Assembly: GCA_028684435.1 (NCBI GenBank)
Contig: JAQUFX010000029.1
Coordinates: 1-13,074 of the forward strand
DNA length: 13,074 bases
Reading direction: 5' to 3'
Source of the DNA: Bacilli bacterium
GTDB lineage: Bacteria > Bacillota_I > Bacilli_A > RF39 > UBA660
In this document: one piece after another, positions 6,358 through 13,073 of the stretch
Numbering within the stretch: position 1 is the first letter of the stretch
Layout: each line of letters opens with the position of its first letter
The notes under the pieces: model-generated
What the model saw: the letters and a program-made list of their open reading frames with translations, nothing else
The model's database searches: none
Told to the model about the DNA's origin: nothing
Made by a program: the position numbers and the translations under genes

Positions 6358-8907
6358 TTAAGCCTCATACCAATTAGAACCATAATCTATATCGACTTTA
6401 ATTGGAGTTTTTAACTTAACGATATTTTCCATAGTATCACGCACTAATATTTCTATCCTTTGTTTTTCTTCTTTAATTACATCAAATATAAGTTCATCAT
6501 GAACTTGTAAAATCATTTTACTTTTAAAGTTTTGGTTAGTTAATTTCTCATCAATTTTTACCATTGCCATTTTAATTATATCAGCAGCTGTACCTTGAAT
6601 TGGAGTATTAAGAGCAATTCTTTCTCCAGCTGATCTAATCATGAAATTTTTATTTGATAGTTCATCAATATTTCTTTTACGATTAAATATTGTTCTTACA
6701 TTACCATATAAATGGGCTTCTTTTATAATTTCATCCATATATCTTTTAACTCCTGGATATAATTCTAAATATTTATCAATAAATTTTTTAGCTTCACTTG
6801 GTTTTAAATTTAAATTTTCTCCTAGTCCAAAACCACTTATTCCATAAACAATTCCAAATATTACTGCTTTTGCTGTTCGGCGCATATTTTTAGTTACTGA
6901 TATTTTTGGTACATCAAATATATCACTAGCTACTTTAGTATGGATATCTTCGCCATTAACAAAAGCTTTAATTAATTCTTTTGAATCACTAATATGAGCT
7001 AATACTCTTAATTCAATTTGAGAATAATCAGCACATAAAAAGATATCATTTACCGGAAGAAAAGCTTTTCTTACCTTACGTCCTATTTCATCACGGGCAG
7101 GAATATTTTGTAAATTTGGCTCAGCACTTGATAATCTGCCTGTTCTAGTTAAAGTTTGTTTATAAATAGTATGAATTAAACCATCTTTAGCAATATAATT
7201 TTCCATACCTTCTAGATAAGTACTATTTAATTTAAATAAATTACGATATTCAAGTATTGCTTCAATAATAGGATGCTCTCCTCTTAATTTTTCTAAAGTA
7301 GCTGCATCAGTACTATAATTCTTTTTAGCGGTTTTTCTCTTTGGAGAAAGTCCCAGATGTTCAAAAAGTACTTCTCCTAGTTGTTTGGGACTACTAATAT
7401 TAAATTCTTTACCAGCATAATTATAAATATTATTCGAAATATTTATAATTTTAATTTTAATTTCCTCACTCATATCTTTTAATATTTCTCGACTACACTT
7501 AACCCCAGTTTGCTCCATTTTAGCTAACACAGTAACAAGAGGCATTTCCGTTTTATCAAATAAATCAAACATATCTTCCATTTTTAACTTTTTAATTAAA
7601 TCATCTCTTGTTTCATAAATATATCTAGCTTTTAAAGTAACAGCTTCTTTTAATAACTTTTCATCTTTAATAACATTTTCATAGAAAGGAACACTATAAC
7701 CTTCAATATTCATCAAATATGCTAAATCTTCTTTTGTTTGATAATTAAGTAAATATGTAGCTATCATATTATCAAATATCGTCTTGGTATTTAAATCGTT
7801 AACTAAAATAATATTCTTTTTTAAATCATAGGTATATTTTTTAGTATCTTTGTAATGATCAAATACCTCTTGAATTAAATTTTTATTTACGTAGTAAGCA
7901 TTTTCACCATCAAAAATACCCATACCTAAAATATTACCTTTATGATAATTAGTATTATCACATTCGATATAATAAGAAATAATATCTTTTTTAATTAAGC
8001 CATTAATATCTTTTAATTCTTTATATTCATTTATGATATTAGGTTCCCTAACAATAATAGTTTTCATTAAAGAATAAAATTCTAAATCTTTATAGATTTC
8101 TTCTAATTTAGGAGTAGGACCTGTGTATAGCATATCTTCTAAATCACCTTCTAAAGGTACTTCCCTAAATATTGTGCACATTTCTTTACTAAAAAAAGCA
8201 TCTTTTTTTCCTTGTATTAATTTATCTTTAACTGCACCTTTAATATTATCAATACTGGCATAAATATTTTCTAAGGATTCATAATTATGTAATAATTTTA
8301 AAGCAGTTTTTTCCCCAATTCCTTTAACTCCAGAAATATTATCAGATGGATCACCTGATAAAGCTTTTAAATCTATTATTTTAATTGGATCTATTCCATA
8401 CTCTTCTTTAAATGTTTCTTCATTAAATCTAATATGTCCTTTTTGTTTTAGTAATTTAACATCAGTTTCATGAGAAATTAATTGTAATAAATCTTTATCT
8501 GAAGATACAATAGTGGCATCAAATAAAGGATCTTTCTCAGTCATTAAAGTTATCGTTCCAATAATATCATCAGCTTCATAATTTTCCACTTCATAATGTT
8601 TTATTCCCATAGCATCTAAAAGTTCTCTAGCAACTGGCATTTGTTTTAATAAATCATCTGGAGTTTCTTTTCTTCCTGCTTTATAATTTTCAAATTTCTG
8701 ATGTCTAAAATTTTTACCGATATCAAAAGCAACTGCCATGTACTTTGGTTTTTCTTCTTCAATTATTTTATTTATCATCGTAGTAAAACCATATAAAGCA
8801 TTAGTCACTACCCCTTTACTATTTTTCATAACTGAACCAGAATAAAGAGTTGCATAATAACTTCTAAACATTAAATTATTTCCATCTATTAATATTAATT
8901 TCTTCAT
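6358..8907 (-). CDS. polA: DNA polymerase I
   Basis: Pol I removes RNA primers and fills repair gaps. The 849-residue protein has the full three-part layout. The 5' nuclease domain (about 1-290) carries LILIDGNNLMF, EADD (111-114) and SSDKDL (135-140). The 3'-5' exonuclease-like domain (about 300-445) lacks the Asp-X-Glu of an active site (YYIECDN at 312-318) and has YETRDD instead of the third acidic motif, so proofreading is probably absent, as in Bacillus Pol I. The polymerase domain (about 446-849) has motif A DYSQIELR (Asp627), motif B RRTAKAVIFGIVYG (Arg676, Lys680, Phe684, Tyr688) and motif C QVHDE (Asp804). Ile683 replaces the usual Asn before the motif B Phe. Start ATG 8907 follows AAGGTGA with 3-base spacing. 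First gene of the operon with mutM, with its own promoter. Confidence 0.97.
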   Translation of the reverse strand: MKKLILIDGNNLMFRSYYATLYSGSVMKNSKGVVTNALYGFTTMINKIIEEEKPKYMAVAFDIGKNFRHQKFENYKAGRKETPDDLLKQMPVARELLDAMGIKHYEVENYEADDIIGTITLMTEKDPLFDATIVSSDKDLLQLISHETDVKLLKQKGHIRFNEETFKEEYGIDPIKIIDLKALSGDPSDNISGVKGIGEKTALKLLHNYESLENIYASIDNIKGAVKDKLIQGKKDAFFSKEMCTIFREVPLEGDLEDMLYTGPTPKLEEIYKDLEFYSLMKTIIVREPNIINEYKELKDINGLIKKDIISYYIECDNTNYHKGNILGMGIFDGENAYYVNKNLIQEVFDHYKDTKKYTYDLKKNIILVNDLNTKTIFDNMIATYLLNYQTKEDLAYLMNIEGYSVPFYENVIKDEKLLKEAVTLKARYIYETRDDLIKKLKMEDMFDLFDKTEMPLVTVLAKMEQTGVKCSREILKDMSEEIKIKIINISNNIYNYAGKEFNISSPKQLGEVLFEHLGLSPKRKTAKKNYSTDAATLEKLRGEHPIIEAILEYRNLFKLNSTYLEGMENYIAKDGLIHTIYKQTLTRTGRLSSAEPNLQNIPARDEIGRKVRKAFLPVNDIFLCADYSQIELRVLAHISDSKELIKAFVNGEDIHTKVASDIFDVPKISVTKNMRRTAKAVIFGIVYGISGFGLGENLNLKPSEAKKFIDKYLELYPGVKRYMDEIIKEAHLYGNVRTIFNRKRNIDELSNKNFMIRSAGERIALNTPIQGTAADIIKMAMVKIDEKLTNQNFKSKMILQVHDELIFDVIKEEKQRIEILVRDTMENIVKLKTPIKVDIDYGSNWYEA

Positions 8908-8925
8908 AATTCACCTTCTAAATAT

Positions 8926-8954
8926 ATTATAATACATTTACGACCTTTTATAAA
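8926..8954 (-). promoter_or_regulatory. Promoter of polA-mutM
   Basis: On the minus strand TTTATA (-35, 8949-8954), 17 bases, then a perfect TATAAT (-10, 8926-8931), 18 bases before the polA start. It lies between the terminator of the upstream gene and the AAGGTGA ribosome binding site. Confidence 0.65.
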
Positions 8955-8965
8955 ATAAATAAATT

Positions 8966-9005
8966 CAAAGATTAAAAATACCCTTAAGGGTATTTTTAAT
9001 CTTTG
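8966..9005 (-). terminator. Strong terminator of the 470-residue gene
   Basis: A 40-base perfect palindrome with an 18-bp stem around TTAA, with a CCC/GGG core at the loop end and T-rich distal arm. The arm nearest the gene contains its stop codon (8996-8998) and last codons. Insulates polA from upstream transcription. Confidence 0.8.
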
Positions 9006-10408
9006 TAAGGCGTCCAATATTTTTTAGAGTATTCAATTTTCGGAATATAAATTTTCATTTTATTTTTATTTTCTTCTGGTTTTTTAGGATTTTTCTTGGC
9101 AGCAGATTTAATACTGCCAATACTTTTATTTCTTGATTTTGGATCTTCTTTCTTTTTTAATAAATTCAAATATTTATAATCTTCAATATTTTCTACATCT
9201 AATTCATCTATTAAAGTAGGATCTTTAAAGAAGAATGTATAGTCTCCAGTCAATAAATTACTATTTTCACTAAAATCAAACCCTAAATTTTCAAAGTCTT
9301 TTCTTGTAAACAAATCTATTCCTTGAGGATGATTATTATTTAAATATAAAAACATTGCTTCATCTATATAATCTTCAGGTACAAAAATTATTTTATCAGC
9401 TAATTTGTAAAAATCTTTATTTATAAATGTTTTTGAAATAACTTTATAACTTGAAAACTGCTCTTCATTAAGAATAATATAATTATCAGTATCTTCTGGC
9501 TTAAATTCAATATCTTTATCAAATATTATCGCCCAAAAATCTCTATCATTCCAGTTTAATTCTAGATTACCTGATTTAAGAATCATTTTGGGAATATCAT
9601 CATATCGATATGTAACTACAGTTATATCATTAATTTTATATATATTAATGTCTCGATTATAAATATAAGTAAGACAATTAGTTTTATTATAATGCTCTAA
9701 CATTTTTTCATATAATATTTTTTGAACATAAAATCCTTCTAATGTACGAGTAATAAGAAATTTAAAATCTTGCTCAGAATATTTTTCATCTTCATTTACT
9801 ATTCTATCTTTTATATGTCTTTTAAAATAATAAGGTTGATTTAATAAACTAAATTCATTAAAATGTTTATTAAGTATTTCTTTTAAATTTTCTTCGTTTT
9901 TATCATTAACTAAATTTTTATCTATTCCATGATAGAAACAATAAGTTATAATTTCTTGATGTTTTTTTAATCCTAAGTAATATTTTTTATCAGCAATCAA
10001 TTTATATAAGTCATCTATTTTATATGTTAAACCTTTTAAAAAAAATACTATTCCAGATTGTGGATTTTCAAAAAGTTTTAACTGATTTCTAAAAGAATTA
10101 TCTTCAAATAATTTATAAAATAAAGCTGATTCTAATTTTTCATTTTTTAAACAATGTCTACTTACTATATTATATATAATCATTTCTAATGCTTCATCAT
10201 CAATATTGATATTATTTATATCTTGTTCTAATATTTTTAATTTAGCAATCATTTCTATAAATTCACTATAGCTATTATTACCACGTCTTAGATCAACATT
10301 TTTTGCTATTAAGTCAATAGCTTTAAATTTTATTCTTTCTGATAAATTTGAATCAAGTAGAACATTAAGTTGAAAATTTATATCTATATCTCTATGCAAA
10401 TCCTTCAT
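8996..10408 (-). CDS. Unrecognised 470-residue protein with basic C-terminal tail
   Basis: I do not recognise a family. From MKDLHRDIDINF the first half (to about 250) is predicted helical by eye. The middle (about 260-400) alternates beta-like and acidic stretches. Residues about 418-452 are a low-complexity Lys/Ser/Asn/Pro tail, followed by an aromatic end, YSKKYWTPYKD. No signal peptide, membrane segment, nucleotide-binding loop or metal-binding cluster is visible, so it is probably cytoplasmic; the basic tail could bind nucleic acid or another acidic partner, but that is only a guess. Start: AGAGGGATTTTT lies directly before ATG 10408; the longer frame from ATG 10435 would place the rpoZ terminator T run at its start and has no ribosome binding site. 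The gene follows rpoZ but a terminator intervenes, and I see no good promoter, so expression may rely on read-through. Confidence 0.75.
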   Translation of the reverse strand: MKDLHRDIDINFQLNVLLDSNLSERIKFKAIDLIAKNVDLRRGNNSYSEFIEMIAKLKILEQDINNINIDDEALEMIIYNIVSRHCLKNEKLESALFYKLFEDNSFRNQLKLFENPQSGIVFFLKGLTYKIDDLYKLIADKKYYLGLKKHQEIITYCFYHGIDKNLVNDKNEENLKEILNKHFNEFSLLNQPYYFKRHIKDRIVNEDEKYSEQDFKFLITRTLEGFYVQKILYEKMLEHYNKTNCLTYIYNRDINIYKINDITVVTYRYDDIPKMILKSGNLELNWNDRDFWAIIFDKDIEFKPEDTDNYIILNEEQFSSYKVISKTFINKDFYKLADKIIFVPEDYIDEAMFLYLNNNHPQGIDLFTRKDFENLGFDFSENSNLLTGDYTFFFKDPTLIDELDVENIEDYKYLNLLKKKEDPKSRNKSIGSIKSAAKKNPKKPEENKNKMKIYIPKIEYSKKYWTPYKD

Positions 10409-10435
10409 AAAAATCCCTCTATTAAATTTTAGCAT

Positions 10436-10463
10436 AAAAAAAAGCTAATTAAAACTTAATTAG
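10436..10463 (-). terminator. Terminator of rpoZ
   Basis: An 8-bp perfect stem (10445-10452 with 10456-10463, CTAATTAA/TTAATTAG, 3-base loop) is followed by eight T on the minus strand. The rpoZ stop codon lies within the hairpin. Low G:C content suggests partial termination, which would allow some transcript into the next gene 27 bases further on. Confidence 0.65.
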
Positions 10464-10640
10464 GCATTTTTCAATTTCTTCAAGAGCTCTTCCTAAATTT
10501 TTTTTACATTTATATTCAGACTCTGGTATTTGATAATGATTAGTTTTTTGCATATTTTTGCTTCGAGTTGCTGCTATGTGAACCAATTTATATTTTGAGT
10601 CTACTATAGTAAGAATTTTATCAATTGATGGATAAATCAT
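10449..10640 (-). CDS. rpoZ: DNA-directed RNA polymerase subunit omega
   Basis: Omega is the small subunit that helps fold and hold the beta' subunit. The 63 residues align along their length with B. subtilis omega as I remember it (67 residues): PSIDKILTIVDSKYKLVHIA at 4-23, then the helix AATRSKNMQ, and NLGRALEEIEKCL near the end, the counterpart of YVGKALEEID. The middle (about 32-47) is the variable linker. The start at ATG 10640 follows AGGAG and a GTGATAA spacer like that used elsewhere in the window. The usual neighbours gmk and coaBC are absent; here it sits between a spore-coat-like gene and an unknown gene. I see no strong promoter in the 73-base gap upstream, so it may be read from further up. 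Confidence 0.9.
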   Translation of the reverse strand: MIYPSIDKILTIVDSKYKLVHIAATRSKNMQKTNHYQIPESEYKCKKNLGRALEEIEKCLIKF

Positions 10641-10713
10641 TTTATCACTCTCCTATAATAAATATACTACAAGAGTTTTTGTTTATTCACTTTTATATGT
10701 GAAATTTTACATG

Positions 10714-10995
10714 CTATTTACAGCAAGGATTTGGATTATAAACATTACAGCATACATTTTCTTCACAACATGTATAACATGGAACATATGAATGATGATA
10801 AATATGATTATTAATAATTCTAGTATGAATTGGTTGAACATGCTTTACATGATGATTAATTTGACGATGAGAAATATTTTCACAAGGTGGTTCACAAATA
10901 GGTTCACATTCCATGCCTGGTAAAATAGTTGGTGGACAATTTACTCCTCCCATTTGCATATAAGCACCTTGATAATTCATTTCTTCATGAGGCAT
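10714..10995 (-). CDS. Cys/His-rich protein resembling CotD-type spore coat proteins
   Basis: A 93-residue protein with 11 Cys and 9 His, no signal peptide and no membrane helix. A Pro/Cys segment (CEPICEPPC, 30-38) is followed by a His-rich run (NHHVKHVQPIHTRIINNH, 47-64) and a Cys-rich end (CYTCC, VCC, NPCCK). The spacing of NHH, PIHT and NNH-IYHH resembles CotD spore coat proteins of Bacillus (HIHPTHTTNVNHH-type repeats), which cross-link in the coat; the function is inferred from this only. Metal binding is an alternative. Start: AAGGTG sits 5 bases before ATG 10995; the longer frame from 11043 (MFRQNR, 109 residues) would have its ribosome binding site in the loop of a hairpin 12 bases away, so I prefer 10995, though not firmly. 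Ends with TAG, unlike most genes here. Lies between ffh and rpoZ. Confidence 0.6.
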   Translation of the reverse strand: MPHEEMNYQGAYMQMGGVNCPPTILPGMECEPICEPPCENISHRQINHHVKHVQPIHTRIINNHIYHHSYVPCYTCCEENVCCNVYNPNPCCK

Positions 10996-11043
10996 AAAAA
11001 CACCTTGGTCCTTTCCTATACAATTACGATTTTGTCTAAACAT

Positions 11044-11073
11044 AAAAATACACTATCCTTTCTAGTGTATTTT
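11044..11073 (-). terminator. Terminator-like hairpin after ffh
   Basis: An 11-bp perfect stem (11045-11055 with 11063-11073, AAAATACACTA/TAGTGTATTTT) with loop GAAAGGA, followed by one more T. It most likely ends the ffh transcript. The loop also contains a purine-rich Shine-Dalgarno-like run in front of ATG 11043, so a role in translation of a longer coat-like protein is possible. Confidence 0.6.
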
Positions 11074-11110
11074 ATGTAATTAGGTAACCTATGGTTAGGA
11101 CATTTGTTTA

Positions 11111-12418
11111 TTAAAATGGTAATTTCATATTTCCAGTCGCCATTTTTTTCATCATATCTTTCATATTATCAAATTGTTTTAATAAGCGATTTACTTCTTC
11201 AACACTTCTGCCGCTTCCTTTAGCAATTCTTTGTTTACGGGTCATTTTTAATACTTCAGGATGCTTTCTTTCATAAGGAGTCATAGATAGTATTATAGCT
11301 TCAACATGAGCTAAATCTTTAGGATTAATATTAATATTATTTAAACCCATATTACGAGCTCCAGGAATCATTTTTAATATATTTTCTAAAGGACCTAATT
11401 TTTTTATTTGTTTCATATTAGTTAGAAAATCTTCTAAATCATAATTACCTTTTTTCATTTTTTTAGATAAATCTTTAGCTTCTTCTTCATCAATAATATC
11501 ACTTGCTTTTTCAGCAATAGATAAAATATCTCCCATATCAAGTATTCTTTCAGCTATTCTTTCTGGATAAAACTCGGATAAACCATCTAATTTCTCCGAA
11601 TCTCCAACAAACTTAATTGGTACATTAGTTAAATGGCGAACAGATAATGCAACTCCACCTTTAGTATTACCATCCATTTTTGTTAAAATAGCTCCCGTTA
11701 AAGATAATTTATCATTAAAACCAGATATAACATTAATAGCATCTTGACCAATCATGGCATCAATTACTAATAAAATTTCATGAGGATTTACTATTTCACT
11801 GATATCTTTTAATTCATTCATTAAATCATCATCAATATGTAATCTCCCTGCGGTATCAATAATGATATAATCTAAATTATTTAATTTAGCATAATCTAAT
11901 CCTTCTTTAACTATTTGGCGAGGATTTTCTTTTCCCTTATCAAAAACTGGTACATTTAAAGAAGTACCAATTTCTTTTAACTGATCAATAGCAGCAGGCC
12001 GATAAATATCGCAAGCTACTAACAATGGTTTTTTATTATGTTTCTTTCTAACATAATTAGCTATTTTACCACATGTAGTAGTTTTACCAGATCCTTGAAG
12101 ACCAGCAAGCATTATGATAGTAGGATTTTTATCAACTTTTAAAGGCTCATAATCATTACCTAATAAACTTACTAGTTCATCTTTAACTAATTTAATAAAT
12201 ACCTCTTCTGGTTTTAAATTTTTAGAAACATCTATTCCTATTGCTTTCTCTTTAACATTTTTAGTAAATTCTTTTACTACTTCATAATTAACATCAGCTT
12301 CTAATAAAGCCATTCTTATTTCTTTAATTGCATCGCTTATATTATCTTCAGTAATCCTACCCATACCTTTAATATTTTTAATAGCATTACTTAATCGGTC
12401 TCCCATATATTCAAACAT
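11111..12418 (-). CDS. ffh: Signal recognition particle GTPase Ffh
   Basis: Ffh binds signal peptides on ribosomes with SRP RNA and hands them to FtsY at the membrane. The 435-residue protein shows the N helical domain (1-95), then the G domain with GLQGSGKTTT (106-115), DIYRPAA (137-143), DTAGR (189-193... the Asp-Thr-Ala-Gly box), TKMDGNTKGG (246-255) and VGDSEKLDGL (271-280). The M domain (about 298-435) carries the SRP RNA-binding helix RIAKGSGRSVEEVNRLL (397-413) and Met-rich helices (KDMMKKMATGNMK). The tail is short compared with Ffh of many bacteria. Start ATG 12418 follows AGGTGAT with 5-base spacing. The usual Firmicutes neighbours ylxM and rpsP are missing. It has its own promoter and a terminator-like hairpin downstream, so it is probably transcribed alone. 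Confidence 0.97.
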   Translation of the reverse strand: MFEYMGDRLSNAIKNIKGMGRITEDNISDAIKEIRMALLEADVNYEVVKEFTKNVKEKAIGIDVSKNLKPEEVFIKLVKDELVSLLGNDYEPLKVDKNPTIIMLAGLQGSGKTTTCGKIANYVRKKHNKKPLLVACDIYRPAAIDQLKEIGTSLNVPVFDKGKENPRQIVKEGLDYAKLNNLDYIIIDTAGRLHIDDDLMNELKDISEIVNPHEILLVIDAMIGQDAINVISGFNDKLSLTGAILTKMDGNTKGGVALSVRHLTNVPIKFVGDSEKLDGLSEFYPERIAERILDMGDILSIAEKASDIIDEEEAKDLSKKMKKGNYDLEDFLTNMKQIKKLGPLENILKMIPGARNMGLNNININPKDLAHVEAIILSMTPYERKHPEVLKMTRKQRIAKGSGRSVEEVNRLLKQFDNMKDMMKKMATGNMKLPF

Positions 12419-12437
12419 TTTTTATCACCTATTTAAT

Positions 12438-12446
12438 ATTATAACA
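12438..12446 (-). promoter_or_regulatory. Extended -10 promoter of ffh
   Basis: The minus strand reads TGTTATAAT, a perfect extended -10 (TGn + TATAAT), 19 bases before the ffh start. No -35 match is seen at 16-18 bases, where the terminator of the upstream gene lies; extended -10 promoters can work without one. Confidence 0.6.
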
Positions 12447-12479
12447 AAAATCCATTTATTTTCATTAATAAATGGATTT
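12446..12479 (-). terminator. Terminator of the right-edge surface-type gene
   Basis: A 13-bp perfect stem (12448-12460 with 12467-12479, containing ATCCATTTATT) with a 6-base loop and a T run on the minus strand, 12 bases beyond the stop codon of the upstream gene. It ends that transcript directly before the ffh promoter. Confidence 0.75.
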
Positions 12480-12491
12480 ATTATTAAAATA

Positions 12492-13073
12492 TTATTGAAC
12501 TACATAAGGATTTGTAGGATCACCATATCCTGTTACTATTGTATTTGGCTTTAAATTTATTGTAGGCCGGACTTCGCAAGTTTCGTCAACATCAAGGTCG
12601 CGCAAATCCCCCGACGGTAAAACAAACCACACGTACGCAGTGCTACTGGAACCCTTACAGTACGGCGACATAGACCAATTACACTGATTTGTATATAAAT
12701 AATTGGTGGAATTGCTTATGTTATACACCATTCCTGCTAGTGATAACTCATCAATTGTTATTAATCCTACGGGATAAGTTAAAGCTCCATTTCCTATGCT
12801 CACATTACTTACCGTAAAACGATCATTTTTTAAGCCACAAAATAAACTCGGGGTTTTATTTGTATTTAATCGATAATAAGATGCGTAATTAGTTGCACTA
12901 TGTCCAAAACCTGTTCCAGTTGCTGCTCCTCCTACTTCACTTTGCAATTGTCTATCATTACAAAATAAGGTATCTGATATATAATCTTTATATTTGGTAT
13001 TATGTATATTAGCCCCATACCAGTTATCTAAATATGTTTTTATGGTACTATTTGTTTCATTCGTTGTAGCCTG
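12492..13073 (-). CDS. C-terminal part of a surface-type protein with a variable SP...VRP domain
   Basis: The frame is open to the right edge; 193 residues and the TAA stop are visible, and the true start lies outside (the TTG at 12947 is not a credible start because homologous-looking sequence continues upstream). The visible part has Tyr/Asn/Ser/Gly-rich sequence with WYGANIHNTKY, TLFCNDRQ, YPVGLITIDELSLAGMVY, WSMSPYC and a terminal VRPTINL then GDPTNPYVV. This combination is what I recall from a family of exported, prepilin-type or C-type-lectin-like (DUF6273-like) proteins common in gut Bacilli; naming is from memory. Residues from WSMSP to VRP are encoded by an abnormally GC-rich stretch, treated separately. 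Five Cys are visible, which suits an exported protein with disulfides. N-terminal signal or anchor cannot be seen. A terminator follows. Confidence 0.65.
   Translation of the reverse strand, partial: QATTNETNSTIKTYLDNWYGANIHNTKYKDYISDTLFCNDRQLQSEVGGAATGTGFGHSATNYASYYRLNTNKTPSLFCGLKNDRFTVSNVSIGNGALTYPVGLITIDELSLAGMVYNISNSTNYLYTNQCNWSMSPYCKGSSSTAYVWFVLPSGDLRDLDVDETCEVRPTINLKPNTIVTGYGDPTNPYVVQ
12564..12677 (-). other. GC-rich, DGR-like variable region inside the right-edge gene
   Basis: Across 12561-12670, 59 of 110 bases are G or C, against 14 of 50 in the next 50 bases upstream in the gene and similarly low values downstream. In the 38 codons from WSMSP to VRP, 22 end in G or C (TCG, CCG, GCG, GTG, GGG, CGC, CGG among them), codons hardly used elsewhere in the window, and only three end in A. 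The frame stays open. Constant-looking positions (W, SP, G, A, V, SG, L, V, VRP) alternate with NNC/NNT codons for mixed residues, as expected if AAC/AAT codons of a template had been randomised at adenines. Diversity-generating retroelement variable regions have this C-terminal location. No template copy or reverse transcriptase is in the window, so the mechanism is inferred. Confidence 0.5.

Noticed and set aside
6641..6847. Plus-strand open frame opposite polA
   Set aside because: Lies across conserved polymerase motifs of polA on the other strand, with no ribosome binding site.
10996..11043. ATG 11043 as start of the coat-like gene
   Set aside because: Its only ribosome binding site candidate is in a hairpin loop 12 bases away, whereas ATG 10995 has AAGGTG at 5 bases. 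Not excluded, only less likely.
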